From: Nakazawaea peltata
Lineage: Eukaryota; Ascomycota; Pichiomycetes; Alaninales; Pachysolenaceae
Length of the DNA stretch: 64,000 nt
Direction of reading: 5' to 3'
NCBI GenBank assembly: GCA_001599355.1
Contig: BCGQ01000002.1
Span: 695,554-759,553, forward strand
Shown: one piece after another, positions 50,701-60,800 of the stretch
How the letters are laid out: each line of letters starts with the position of its first letter
Position numbering within the stretch: position 1 is the stretch's first letter
Program-made: the position numbers and the translations under genes
Notes under the pieces: generated by a model
Database searches by the model: none
The model's input: only the letters and a program-made list of their open reading frames with translations
Told to the model about the DNA's origin: nothing

Positions 50701-52067
50701 ATCAGCATTTGAGTCTGTAAAATGTTGAAGAATGAAATCGAAGAGAAAATATCTGCGGCAGATGCTACTCCTTTCGTTGCAAACATGACAAGGAAAGCAA
50801 CCATGGAAGCTATCGGGGTCAATACAATACTAAGGGCAGTGAGACCCCCACTTATATATTGGATACGACGCACAACCAGCATTTCCTTGATTCTTGTATC
50901 AGAAATTGTCTTCTTGTAGGACTCTTCCCAAGAATAAAATTTAATGATCTTCATGTTATTCAAAAGTTCCTTCATATAAGAAACCCGAGCATCTGTAAAG
51001 ACTATCAGTTTCGTTCTTAAAGCAAACAACCGTTTAGTAGAAATTCCAATAAGCAAAAGCAGAACCAAAAAAACCGCAATACCAGCTAGAGAAGATACTC
51101 CGATATTGACGATAAGCAAGGCAATCGAAACTCCTATAGGTACAGGAGCACAAATCCCATAAGGCAACAGGCCAATCAGTAAATCGATACGAGCCAAATC
51201 AGTACTCATTATAGAGGTGATTTTACCATGGGAGAATTTATGACGACCTTTGGCATTGAGTTTGAGAGATTTTTCCAAAATCAGACGAGTCAAAACCAGT
51301 TTTGCTTTAGCACCTACCATCATAGCACGTAACATAAAGTGGTTGAGCAAAATTCCTTCAACCTGTAACATGAAAGAAATTCCTAACAGATATCCAATAC
51401 CTTTGGCTATATGTGGATGAGATCCACCAGCCTGATCTGAGACAAAATTAATCAACAGTTTGGTAAGTAATGGATTAAGTACAATTGCAATATCTGCTAC
51501 GGTATTATAGATCAACGAAAGAGAAAATTCCCACAGGAAAGTATACCAAAGAGCCCAGATGAGAGTGTATTCAGGATACTTGAACTCATCGTCATCTTCG
51601 GAATCATAAGTTCCTTGGCGTTTTTTCTCTTCAATTACCTTAGTATGATCCAGGCGAACAGGCGCCAATAGGCGCTCCAAATTCTCCAGGAATTTCAGGT
51701 AGTAATAGTCGATTTTCATTGGACCATCAAGGTACCATAAATCGTTCAGCTGTAACGTCCTCTTATAGCCTACTCTCATGATCGGGTGCATCCACCAGAA
51801 AAACATAGAAGAGATGAAATTGGCGTTAAGTTGACCGTACGGCTTCCTTTCGTTTTCAGAGGGTATCGGCGGTACCGATTTTCCCATAAAAGAAATAAGT
51901 AAACGTTTTTGGACCATTATGTCAGGATCCCATTGTCTTTCCTCGTCCTTGTTGAGGACGTTGGAAGACTCAGCAGAATCAGCAGCATCATTTTTACCTT
52001 TGGTTGTGTTTTTAACACTACCTGGTGGTTCAACTTTCAGATATTCCCCTGGAGAAACAGAAGACAT
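47787..52067 (-). CDS. YOR1: YOR1-like ABCC multidrug transporter, copy 1
   Basis: A full-length MRP/CFTR-subfamily ATP-driven exporter (1426 residues; S. cerevisiae Yor1 1477), probably in the plasma membrane exporting drugs and organic anions. The Yor1-type opening KSVPPIPSENERKPYG and YKRTLQLNDLWYLD lead into TMD1. NBD1 has Walker A GLIGSGKSS (about 585), LSGGQKLR, and Walker B ILLDDVLSAVD with Asp in place of catalytic Glu, as usual in ABCC. TMD2 follows, then NBD2 with GRTGAGKSS (about 1200), FSLGERQ and ILILDEATSSVD. The start is the ATG at 52067; a GTG one codon earlier is ignored. It shares a 149-bp identical segment with copy 2. Confidence 0.94.
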   Translation of the reverse strand: MSSVSPGEYLKVEPPGSVKNTTKGKNDAADSAESSNVLNKDEERQWDPDIMVQKRLLISFMGKSVPPIPSENERKPYGQLNANFISSMFFWWMHPIMRVGYKRTLQLNDLWYLDGPMKIDYYYLKFLENLERLLAPVRLDHTKVIEEKKRQGTYDSEDDDEFKYPEYTLIWALWYTFLWEFSLSLIYNTVADIAIVLNPLLTKLLINFVSDQAGGSHPHIAKGIGYLLGISFMLQVEGILLNHFMLRAMMVGAKAKLVLTRLILEKSLKLNAKGRHKFSHGKITSIMSTDLARIDLLIGLLPYGICAPVPIGVSIALLIVNIGVSSLAGIAVFLVLLLLIGISTKRLFALRTKLIVFTDARVSYMKELLNNMKIIKFYSWEESYKKTISDTRIKEMLVVRRIQYISGGLTALSIVLTPIASMVAFLVMFATKGVASAADIFSSISFFNILQTQMLMVPWSLSSSSDAWIGIIRVTELLQSGEINVEEQRQAYEDVESLVDEGVAIRLKNLSFEWKVFGADDDEKERSENETVLAEAAEELSTVDPFDSEIQGLVDGSALVDPSTRQFTGLKNIDLDVQRGEFVVITGLIGSGKSSLLNAMAGVMHKTSGSLKIAGDLLLCGQPWIQNATVKENILFGKSYDKERYDSVIEACALVDDLKILPAGDRTEIGERGITLSGGQKLRISLARAVYADPDIILLDDVLSAVDARVGKHIMDECLLGILKDRTRILATHQLSLIKDANKVVFLNQDGTVDVGTTQTLTSNNASFRRLMSYNAETVKKELKKLLEAETENEDYDLIRKPEAIVEAEDDEDDGHLMTAEERAVNSIPFRVYKKYIQMGSGVFGFALVPVFVWLVIITAFAQLFTNVWLSFWSEYKFGIRTQSFYMGIFGLMTVMSIVFSFSQFFLGVYFTNTALRKLNILLVNRLIRLPMLFMDTTPMGRILNRFTKDTDALDNELASQSRLFIYPLLNISGVLILCIIYLPWFAIAIPFLVILYVCICNLYQLSGREIKRLEAIQRSVVFNNFNETLSGIPTIKLFRLEDRFLEKNNILTDKMNELYFVTILNQRWLLVHLDIVTTIMCLVVGMLSVFREFHISGSSTGLLLSYIILIADQMALMIRAFTQIENEMNSVERLCHYLFELDQELPFEISETTPAPEWPLHGAIEFQNVSLAYRPGLPLVLKDLNISVNSGEKIGICGRTGAGKSSIMTALYRLSELDGGQMLIDGVDISKIGLRDLRSKLSIIPQDPVLFKGTIRKNLDPFNQYSDDHLWKSLEKSGLVTDILLAKKESKTSGNGLHKFHLDQEVQDEGSNFSLGERQLIALTRAVVRESKILILDEATSSVDYETDSKIQATIVKEFSHCTILCIAHRLKTILNYDRILVLDQGTLEEFDTPRNLFAQKNGIFRSMCDKSKIVEEDFDEAEKN

Positions 52068-52758
52068 CACTAGTGATTTGTTCAGCCTTACGTTCCACTA
52101 CTTTCCATCCCTTTTTATATGCGCAGGAAAATTTAATTTAAGGTTTAAAGTAAGCGCCGACGGAAAGTATTATTACTCCGAGGGAAAGAACGGGATTTTT
52201 TTTTTAACGGAATGAGATATGCATGAGAGATACGAGTGGGGGAGAACTCTAGAAGCGTTGGAGAGGATCATTCTATGTTGAGATTATAGAGGGATGACTT
52301 GAGGCACAACTAGAAACACTACTAGAGGCACAACTAGAAACACAACTTGAAACACCACCAGATACACTACTAGATACACTGCTAGAGTCAAAACTCATGT
52401 TCCAACTAGACCCGCATGTGAGTGGCACTTATCATTCTCCAAATTTTCTTCATGCACCTTTTATCTTTTGCCACCCCCGTGAGTCTCCTCCCTCAAATCT
52501 GCAGCTACAATCCTCCATTTTTTTTTTGATTTTTTTGAAATTTTCTCCTTTAGTCCTTGATAGTCTTCAATTTTTCAGTTTGATCTCCACGAATTTTTTA
52601 GTTTTTTTTTTTAATTTTTTTGAGCCAAAAAAGGGATAACTAAAAAGAATTGGGGGTTAATTTCTCTAGTAGTAGTTCTATTCGAATCAAAGGAAATATT
52701 AACACAAGTTCAAAAATTATCTCTATATATCTATAAAATATGATATGATGGGATTTAA
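52068..52758. repeat. Inter-copy spacer with degenerate CACTACTAGAAACA repeat
   Basis: Eight or so 12-bp units of the form CACWACTAGANA fill 52301-52388. A T-rich tract (52520-52625) follows. It contains the promoter of YOR1-like copy 1 and the 3' end of copy 2. No gene and no obvious CGG-type drug-response element was seen. Confidence 0.65.
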
Positions 52759-55700
52759 CTAATTTCTGTCTGCCTGAGCTGCATCAAAATCTTTCTCCAC
52801 AATCTTAGATCTATCGCACATCGAACGGAAAATACTGTCTTTAGCAGCAAACAAGTTACGAGGAGTATCAAACTCTTTGACTGCTCCCTGGTCCAAAACT
52901 AATATTCTATCATAGTCAAGGATGGTCTTTAATCTATGGGCGATACAGAGAATAGTGCAGTGACTGAATTCCTTGGCGATAGTATTTTGGATCTTAGCAT
53001 CAGTCTCGTAATCTACCGAGGATGTAGCCTCATCTAAAATCAAAATCTTAGATTCTCTTACAACAGCTCTTGTCAATGCAATTAACTGTCTCTCACCAAG
53101 GGAGAAATTAGATCCCTCGTCTTGTACCTCTTGATCTAGATGGAATTTATGAAGACCATTACCAGAAGTTTTAGATTCTTTTTTAGCCAGCAGGATATCT
53201 GTGACTAAACCGGACTTCTCTAAAGATTTCCATAAATGATCATCGGAATATTGATTGAATGGATCCAAGTTCTTACGGATAGTGCCCTTAAACAAGACTG
53301 GATCTTGTGGAATAATTGAAAGCTTAGACCTCAATTGATGCAAACCAATTGTTCCAATATCCACATTGTCAACAGCTATCTGTCCGTCGTGGAGCTCACT
53401 TATACGATATAATGCGGTCATAATAGAAGATTTACCAGCACCTGTACGACCGCAAATTCCGATTTTCTCACCTGGCCTGACCGAAATATTCAAGTTCTTC
53501 AATACTAATGGTAAACCAGATCTATAAGCAAGAGAAACATTACGGAATTCAATAGCTCCATGCAGTGGCCATTGCGGAGCAGGAGTAGTTTCTGAAATTT
53601 TAAACGGCAGCTCTTGTTCTAACTCAAACAGGTAATGACACAATCTCTCGACCGAGTTCATTTCGTTCTCTACTTGAGTCATGGCACGGATCAACACTGA
53701 CAACTGCCCCGCAATCTGAGTCACATACGAGATTAATAAACCTGTAGAAGCACCTGAGATATTGAACACACCATAGACGCTTAACAAACCTACTACTAGA
53801 CACAAAGTCGTAGCTATCCAATCGAGATGCACCAGCAACCATCTTTGATTCAGAATAGTTATAAAATACAGTTCGTTCATCTTATCAGTCAAGATGTTGT
53901 TCTTTTCCAAGAAACGATGCTCCAGACGATACAGTTTAATAGTAGCCACTCCGGTCAACGTCTCGTTGAAATTATTGTAGAGGAAAGAACGCTGAACTGC
54001 TTCCAATCTTTTGATCTCACGACCGGACAGTTGATACATACTGGATATTGCAACGAACAGAAAGACCAAGAAAGGGACAGCAATAGCGAACCAAGGCAAA
54101 TAGATCATACACATAATAACCACACCACAGATGTTCAGGAAAGGATAAATGAACAACCTTAACTGCTCACTGATCTCGTTATCTAAGGAATCTGTATCTT
54201 TTGTGAAACGATTCAAAATACGTCCCATGGGGGTTGTATCCATAAACAGCATTGGCAGTCTTAAAAGGCGGCCTACCAGCAGGATATTTAAATTCTTCAG
54301 AGCTGTGTTAGTAAAATAAACGGTCAAGGTAAACTCAAGGAAGGCAAGAATCACCGTTAAAAGAGCAAACAATACATATATACCCATGTAGAATGATTGA
54401 CTACGAGATCCAAATTTCAATTCAGACCAAAATGATAACCAAACACTTGTGAAAAGCTGACAAAACGTAGTGAGAATTACAACAGTGATGAAAGTAGGAA
54501 CCAAGGTCATTCCGAAAATACCAGATCCCATTGAGAAGTACTTTTTGTACACATCGAACATTACACTGTTTTCGGCACGTTCTTCCACTGTCATAAGTTG
54601 ACCAGCTTTATTTTCTTCATCCTCCATGTTAGCGGCGGTAGATAACTTGGTATTAAGTTCAAGCTTTTTAAATTCTTCTTCTACAATCTCTTCTTCTTCT
54701 TCTCTTTCATTGGCCTCCAGGTTATAGGACATCAAATTACGGAAAGCAATATTGCTGGAGCTTAATTCTTGAGTAGATCCTACACTAATGCTTCCATCTC
54801 CATTGAGAAATACCACTTTATCGGCTTCCCCAATTAATGATAACTGATGAGTAGCCAAAATACGAGTTTTAGTTTTAAGTATCCCCAATAAACATTCATC
54901 CATGATATGTTTTCCGACTCTTGCATCTACAGCAGAAAGAACATCGTCAAGTAAAATGATGTCTGGGTCAGCATAGACGGCTCTAGCCAAACAAATTCTC
55001 AGTTTCTGTCCTCCAGATAAAGTAATACCTCTCTCTCCGATTTCTGTCCTGTCACCAGCAGGAAGAATTTCGAGATCTGCATGAAGAGAACAGGCATGAA
55101 TCACCTGATCGTATTTCGTTCTATCATACGGCCTTCCAAAGAGAATATTCTCTTTTACTGTGGTATTTTGGATCCATGGTTGACCACAAAGCAAGAGATC
55201 TCCAGCAACAGTGAGTGATCCAGATACTTTATTCATGAAACCGGCCATGGCATTCAAAAGAGAGGATTTTCCAGAACCTATGACACCAGTAATTACTACA
55301 AATTCGCCTTTTTTGATATCCAAATCGATACGTTTAAGGCCAGGGAAGACTCTTGTTGAGGCATCGACAGAAAATTTGGAAGTTATAGCTTCTACATCAA
55401 CAACGGGCACTTGTTTTTCTAAGTATTCGGGATGCATCGTAGATTCCAAGATCTTCTTTTCTTCTTCTGAATCAACATCTTTCTCATCGCTAACTACACC
55501 CTGTTCTTCTTCCTCTTCTGATTCGAAAACTTTCCATTCAAAAGACAGACCCTTCAATCTGACTGCCACCCCTTCTTCAATTAAAGATTCTACACCTTCA
55601 GAAATCTTCAGCTGCTCTTCAGCATTGACTTCTCCAGATTGTAATAACAGAGTTACACGTCCAACACCGATCCAAGCATCTGAGCCGGATGCCAAAGTCG

Positions 55701-57048
55701 GAGGGACCAACATCATATGTGACAGCAAGATCGTAAACAATGAACTCGAAGAAAAGATATTAGCTGCAGAATTCATACCCTCCGCGGAGAACATAACAAT
55801 GAATGCAACCATGGAAGACATCTGAGACAACGAGACAGCAATTGAAGTCAAAGCCGCACGTAAGAATTGCATACGGCGGATCACAGACATTTCTTTTGAC
55901 CTAATGCCGGAAATGGTCTCGTGGTAAGACTCTTCCCAGGAATAGAACTTAATAATTTTTAAGTTATTCAAAAGTTCCTTCATGTAAGTGACACGAGCAT
56001 CAGTAAAGATAATCAGTTCCTTTCTGAGTGTGAATAAAATTTTAGCAGATGAAGTGATAATCATTAACAGGAGTAAAAATACCCCAACTCCAGCCAAAGA
56101 AGAAACACCAATATTAACAATAAGTAAGGCTATGGAAAGACTTACGGGTAAAGGAAAACAAATAGCATATGGCAAAAACCCAAGCAGTAAATCTATACGA
56201 GCCAAATCTGTGCTCATTATAGAGGTGACTTTACCCAGAGGGAACTTATGCCGACCTTTAGCATTAAGCTTAAGAGACTTTTCCAAGATCAGGCGAGTCA
56301 AGACCAGTTTCACCTTGGCACCTACCATCATGGCGCGGTAGATAAAGTGGTTCATCAACATTCCATCAACCTGAACATTGATAGCAGCACCCACCAGATA
56401 TCCTATTCCTTTGCCGACCAGCGGATGGGCTCCATTGGCCCTCTTGGTTACAAAATTGATTAACAGTTTAGTAAGCAATGGATTTAAAGTATAGGATATA
56501 TCAGCAAAGCTGTTGCATATCACAGCAAAAGAGAATTCCCACTGGAATGTATGCCAAAGAGCCCAGATAACCGAATATTTTGGAAACTCAAATTCATCAT
56601 CTTCCTCGGAATTGTAGGTGCCTTTACTCTTCTTTCGTTCTATAATTTTTGCATGCTCCAGTCGAACAGGGCCGATCTGTTGTTCTAGTTTCTCTTGGAA
56701 TTTCAGATAGTAGTAGTCGATCTTCAATGTGCCATCGAGATACCAAAGATCATTTTGTTGTAATGTTCTCTTATAACCGACTTTCATGACCGGGTGTAAC
56801 CACCAAAAGAAGAAAGCGGATATAAAGCTCGCATCTAACAAACCATAAGGCTTCCTTTCCTCTTCAGAAGGAACTGGAGGCACCGATTTCCCCATGAATG
56901 GAGTAAAGACATGTCTTTGAATCATAAATTGATCATCACTAAGTCTTTCATTATCCTTTGATAAGCCGTTGGAAGACAACAAAATTTGGCTTGCTCCAGC
57001 CTTGGAAGATTCAAGCGCCTTTTTCTCTCCATTCGATTCTGGTGACAT
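52759..57048 (-). CDS. YOR1: YOR1-like ABCC multidrug transporter, copy 2
   Basis: 1429 residues with the same domain order as copy 1: TMD1, NBD1 (GVIGSGKSS at about 588, LSGGQKLR, ILLDDVLSAVD), TMD2, and NBD2 (GRTGAGKSS at about 1197, FSLGERQ, ILILDEATSSVD). The linker before NBD1 is acidic and differs from the other copies (SEEEEEQGVVSDEKDVDSEEE). The N-terminal VPPVPSEEERKPYG is the same family signature. All motifs are intact, so it looks functional. The part of NBD2 between KGTIRKNLDPFNQ and SSVDYETD is identical in protein to copy 1. Start ATG at 57048. Confidence 0.94.
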   Translation of the reverse strand: MSPESNGEKKALESSKAGASQILLSSNGLSKDNERLSDDQFMIQRHVFTPFMGKSVPPVPSEEERKPYGLLDASFISAFFFWWLHPVMKVGYKRTLQQNDLWYLDGTLKIDYYYLKFQEKLEQQIGPVRLEHAKIIERKKSKGTYNSEEDDEFEFPKYSVIWALWHTFQWEFSFAVICNSFADISYTLNPLLTKLLINFVTKRANGAHPLVGKGIGYLVGAAINVQVDGMLMNHFIYRAMMVGAKVKLVLTRLILEKSLKLNAKGRHKFPLGKVTSIMSTDLARIDLLLGFLPYAICFPLPVSLSIALLIVNIGVSSLAGVGVFLLLLMIITSSAKILFTLRKELIIFTDARVTYMKELLNNLKIIKFYSWEESYHETISGIRSKEMSVIRRMQFLRAALTSIAVSLSQMSSMVAFIVMFSAEGMNSAANIFSSSSLFTILLSHMMLVPPTLASGSDAWIGVGRVTLLLQSGEVNAEEQLKISEGVESLIEEGVAVRLKGLSFEWKVFESEEEEEQGVVSDEKDVDSEEEKKILESTMHPEYLEKQVPVVDVEAITSKFSVDASTRVFPGLKRIDLDIKKGEFVVITGVIGSGKSSLLNAMAGFMNKVSGSLTVAGDLLLCGQPWIQNTTVKENILFGRPYDRTKYDQVIHACSLHADLEILPAGDRTEIGERGITLSGGQKLRICLARAVYADPDIILLDDVLSAVDARVGKHIMDECLLGILKTKTRILATHQLSLIGEADKVVFLNGDGSISVGSTQELSSSNIAFRNLMSYNLEANEREEEEEIVEEEFKKLELNTKLSTAANMEDEENKAGQLMTVEERAENSVMFDVYKKYFSMGSGIFGMTLVPTFITVVILTTFCQLFTSVWLSFWSELKFGSRSQSFYMGIYVLFALLTVILAFLEFTLTVYFTNTALKNLNILLVGRLLRLPMLFMDTTPMGRILNRFTKDTDSLDNEISEQLRLFIYPFLNICGVVIMCMIYLPWFAIAVPFLVFLFVAISSMYQLSGREIKRLEAVQRSFLYNNFNETLTGVATIKLYRLEHRFLEKNNILTDKMNELYFITILNQRWLLVHLDWIATTLCLVVGLLSVYGVFNISGASTGLLISYVTQIAGQLSVLIRAMTQVENEMNSVERLCHYLFELEQELPFKISETTPAPQWPLHGAIEFRNVSLAYRSGLPLVLKNLNISVRPGEKIGICGRTGAGKSSIMTALYRISELHDGQIAVDNVDIGTIGLHQLRSKLSIIPQDPVLFKGTIRKNLDPFNQYSDDHLWKSLEKSGLVTDILLAKKESKTSGNGLHKFHLDQEVQDEGSNFSLGERQLIALTRAVVRESKILILDEATSSVDYETDAKIQNTIAKEFSHCTILCIAHRLKTILDYDRILVLDQGAVKEFDTPRNLFAAKDSIFRSMCDRSKIVEKDFDAAQADRN

Positions 57049-57836
57049 GCTTCGTGTTTGCCTTGTTCATGGCCTGTGCACCTTTCTCTGTACCTCTATT
57101 TATATTAAACATCGCATATCTTAACCGAAATTAATTAATAGTTTTATGAAGATAAGCTCCAAAGGCCGAGATCTGTACAAGGTCCCACAGCAACACTAAT
57201 AGCAAAAGAAAAAGGGGATACCAGCCTGAAAGAGGGTTTGCGCGGTTATCTGAATTGAGCGAAAACGGTGGATTTTGTCGATACGATGCTCCGCAATTTC
57301 GGATCTCTCGAAATACATAAGTACGTGCGCACTATGAGATAAGAAGGCCAAAATTGACGAGAACGAGCTGATAGGGGTCTGAAAAGAGAGATGCACGCTC
57401 TAGTAGTAGGTTCGGAGATTACGGTCTACCGATAAAATGTCTTTTCTTCATGACCGCAAAGATTGAATGATTGTCCATTCCCCGAAAGTGGAGCTTTCGG
57501 CAAGCGAAATCCTGATAAGGAAATGGATAAGCTTTTGACTGCGATCTCTCTACGCCAAGTTTTATTGGGAGACGCGAAATCTGCAATTGCACAATTAAAT
57601 TGATCTGCTTACAAAAGGAAAAATTGTATTGGGATTATTTCATAAATATAGTATAATTCGTAAATTGCTACATATATTTTACATATTAGGGGTGCTGTAT
57701 CCCCAATTTGAAAAATTTCAGAATTTCTCAAAAGAGCTCTACTGTTATTATTGGAAAAAGTGCATCCACTTCATTAATAAATAAATTAGAGAATCATCAA
57801 TAATTCGGTGAATTAGCCTAACCTATATACACGTTT
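57049..57836. other. Inter-copy spacer with a perfect hairpin
   Basis: A 7-bp perfect inverted repeat CCGAAAG/CTTTCGG with loop TGGAG is at 57482-57500, preceded by GAATG/CATTC (about 57465-57480). The region holds the promoter of copy 2 on its left side and the 3' end of copy 3 on its right. No frame with support. Confidence 0.5.
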
Positions 57837-60800
57837 CTATCCACGAGCCTTTCTGACCCTCTCAGTTTCTGCGGCATCAAAGTCTGCTTCCACAATCTTC
57901 GATTTATCACACATAGAACGGAAGACACTGTCTCTCAGAGCAAACAAGTTACGAGGAGTATCGAATTCTTTAACAGAGCCTTGGTCTAAGACCAAGATTC
58001 TATCGTAATTGAGAATGGTTTTCAATCTGTGAGCGATACAAAGAATAGTGCAATGACCGAACTCTTTGACAATTGTGCTTTGAATCTTCGAATCTGTTTC
58101 GTAATCTACCGAAGAAGTAGCTTCATCTAAAATCAAAATCTTAGATTCCCTTACAACAGCTCTTGTCAAAGCAATTAATTGTCTCTCCCCAAGCGAGAAA
58201 TTAGATCCTTCATCCTCCACTACTTGATTTAAATGGAATTTATGAAGTCCATTCAGGTCTTCTGAGTTTTCTTTCTTTGTCAGCTCGATATCATCGATCA
58301 AACCAGACTTCTGTAAAGATTTCCACAAATGGTCTTCAGAGTATTGTCCGAAAGGATCCAAATTCTTACGGATGGAACCTTTGAACAAGACTGGATCTTG
58401 AGGAATGATAGAAAGCTTAGAACGTAAGTCAGTCAACCCAATTTGACTGATATCAACACCATCAATGAGCATCTGACCACCATCCAACTCACTGAGACGG
58501 TACAAAGCTGTCATAATAGACGATTTACCGGCACCAGTACGTCCACAAATTCCCACTTTCTCACCAGGTTTGACAGAAATATCTAAATTTTTCAATACCA
58601 ATGGTAACCCTGGTCTGTAAGCGAGAGAAACATTGCGGAATTCTATAGCACCGTGCAGTGGCCATTCAGGTGCAGGCTTGGTTTCGGAAATTTCGAACAG
58701 CAGCTCTTGGTCCAACTCAAACAGATAATGACACAATCTCTCGACCGAGTTCATCTCGTTCTCTACTTGAGTCATGGCACGGATCAACATTGACAATTGT
58801 CCGGCTATCAGAATTATATAGGAAAGTAATAAACCAGTTGAAGATGCTGAGATCTCAAAAACACGATAAACACTCAAAAGACCGACGACAATACACATGG
58901 CGGTTGCAATCAAGTCAAGATGAATCAGCAACCATCTCTGATTCAGAATTGTGATGAAGTACAGTTCATTCATCCTATCAGTTAAATGATTGTTCCTATC
59001 TAAGAAACGATTCTCCAGACGGTACAGTTTGATAGTTGAAATTCCACTCAAGGTCTCATGGAAGTTGCTGTAGACAAACGACCGCTGAACAGCCTCCAAA
59101 CGTTTGACCTCACGACCAGACAGCTGGTAGATATTGGCGACAGCAACGAACAGAAAGACCAAGAAAGGCACAGCAATGGCAAACCATGGCAAGTATATAA
59201 CACATAAGATGACAACTCCAGAAATATTCAGGAAATTGTATAAGAACATTCTCAATTGATCACTGATCTCATTGTCAAGAGAGTCGGTGTCTTTTGTGAA
59301 ACGATTCAAGATACGTCCCATTGGTGTAGTATCCATGAACAGCATTGGCAGATGCAACACACGGCCAACCAGCATGATATTCAATTTTTTCAGTGAGGTG
59401 TTTGTAACATATGCGATCAACAAGAATTCTAAGAGGATGAAAATGACTGACAACAGGGTGAACATACCGTAAATCCCCATATAGAAGGATTGTGAGCGTA
59501 CTCCAAATTTGTATTCTGACCAGAACGACAACCAAACATTGGTGAAAAGTTGGAAAAAGGTAGAAAGAATGATCATGAGCAAGAAAATAGGGACAAGAGA
59601 GAGTCCAAATACTCCCGTGCCCATACTGATATATCTCTTATAGACACTGAAAGAGATTTGATTTACGGCACGTTCCTCAACAGTCATTAACACTCCATCG
59701 TCCTCCTCTTCTACATTAGCTACAGTGGTTTGTCTACGAATAAGTTCATACTCCTCCTCCTTGGTTTCCTTACTGTCTTCTTTCTCATCAACATCTTTCG
59801 ACTCCAGGTTATAGGACATCAAATTACGGAAACCCTCATTGCTTGAGGTTAATTCTTGCATAGAGCCTACACTTACACTTCCATCACCGTTAAGGAAGAC
59901 TACTTTATCGGCCTCACCTATTAAAGATAATTGGTGAGTAGCTAAGATACGAGTTTTATCCTTGAGTAAACCCAATAAGCATTCATCCATGATATGTTTT
60001 CCCACTCTTGCATCTACGGCAGAAAGAACATCATCGAGTAAAATGATATCTGGGTCAGCATAGACAGCTCTAGCCAAACAAATTCTCAGTTTCTGTCCTC
60101 CAGATAAAGTAATACCTCTCTCACCAACTTCTGTCCTGTCTCCAGCAGGAAGAACATCGAGATCGGCATGAAGAGAACAAGCGTCAATTACCAGACCGTA
60201 TTTCTTCTTGTCAAAAGGTTTACTGAAAAGAATATTCTCTTTTACGGTGGCATTTTGAATCCATGGCTGACCACAAAGCAAGAGATCACCTGCAATTTTG
60301 AGGGATCCAGATGTTTTGTGCATAAAACCAGCCATGGCATTCAAAAGAGAAGACTTTCCAGAACCAATAAGACCAGTAATGACTACAAATTCACCTTTCT
60401 GGACATCTAAGTCGATACTTTTAAGTCCTGAGAAAGTTCTGGTAGAAGGATCTATAGTGCTAGAAGACGAATAAGTGTCGGTAGTAGCATCAATTGCGGT
60501 TTTGTCGGCAGTCTCGACTGCCAGGGCAGTGGCAGGGTCAGCGCCAGCACTGAAAGCTTTCTCTTCCTCTTCATCAGCAGCTCTCTTCTTCTCCTTATCT
60601 AACTTGTCTTTCTCGTTGTCGTCCAATTCGAATACTTTCCACTCAAAAGACAGATCTTTTAATCTTACAGCTACGCCATCTTTTACTAAGGATTCGACAT
60701 CTTGGTATGCCAGTTCTTGTTCTTCAACACTAACTTCTCCACATTGTAACAATTGAGTGACACGTACAAGACCAATCCAGGCATCGGAACTGGTAGCCAA

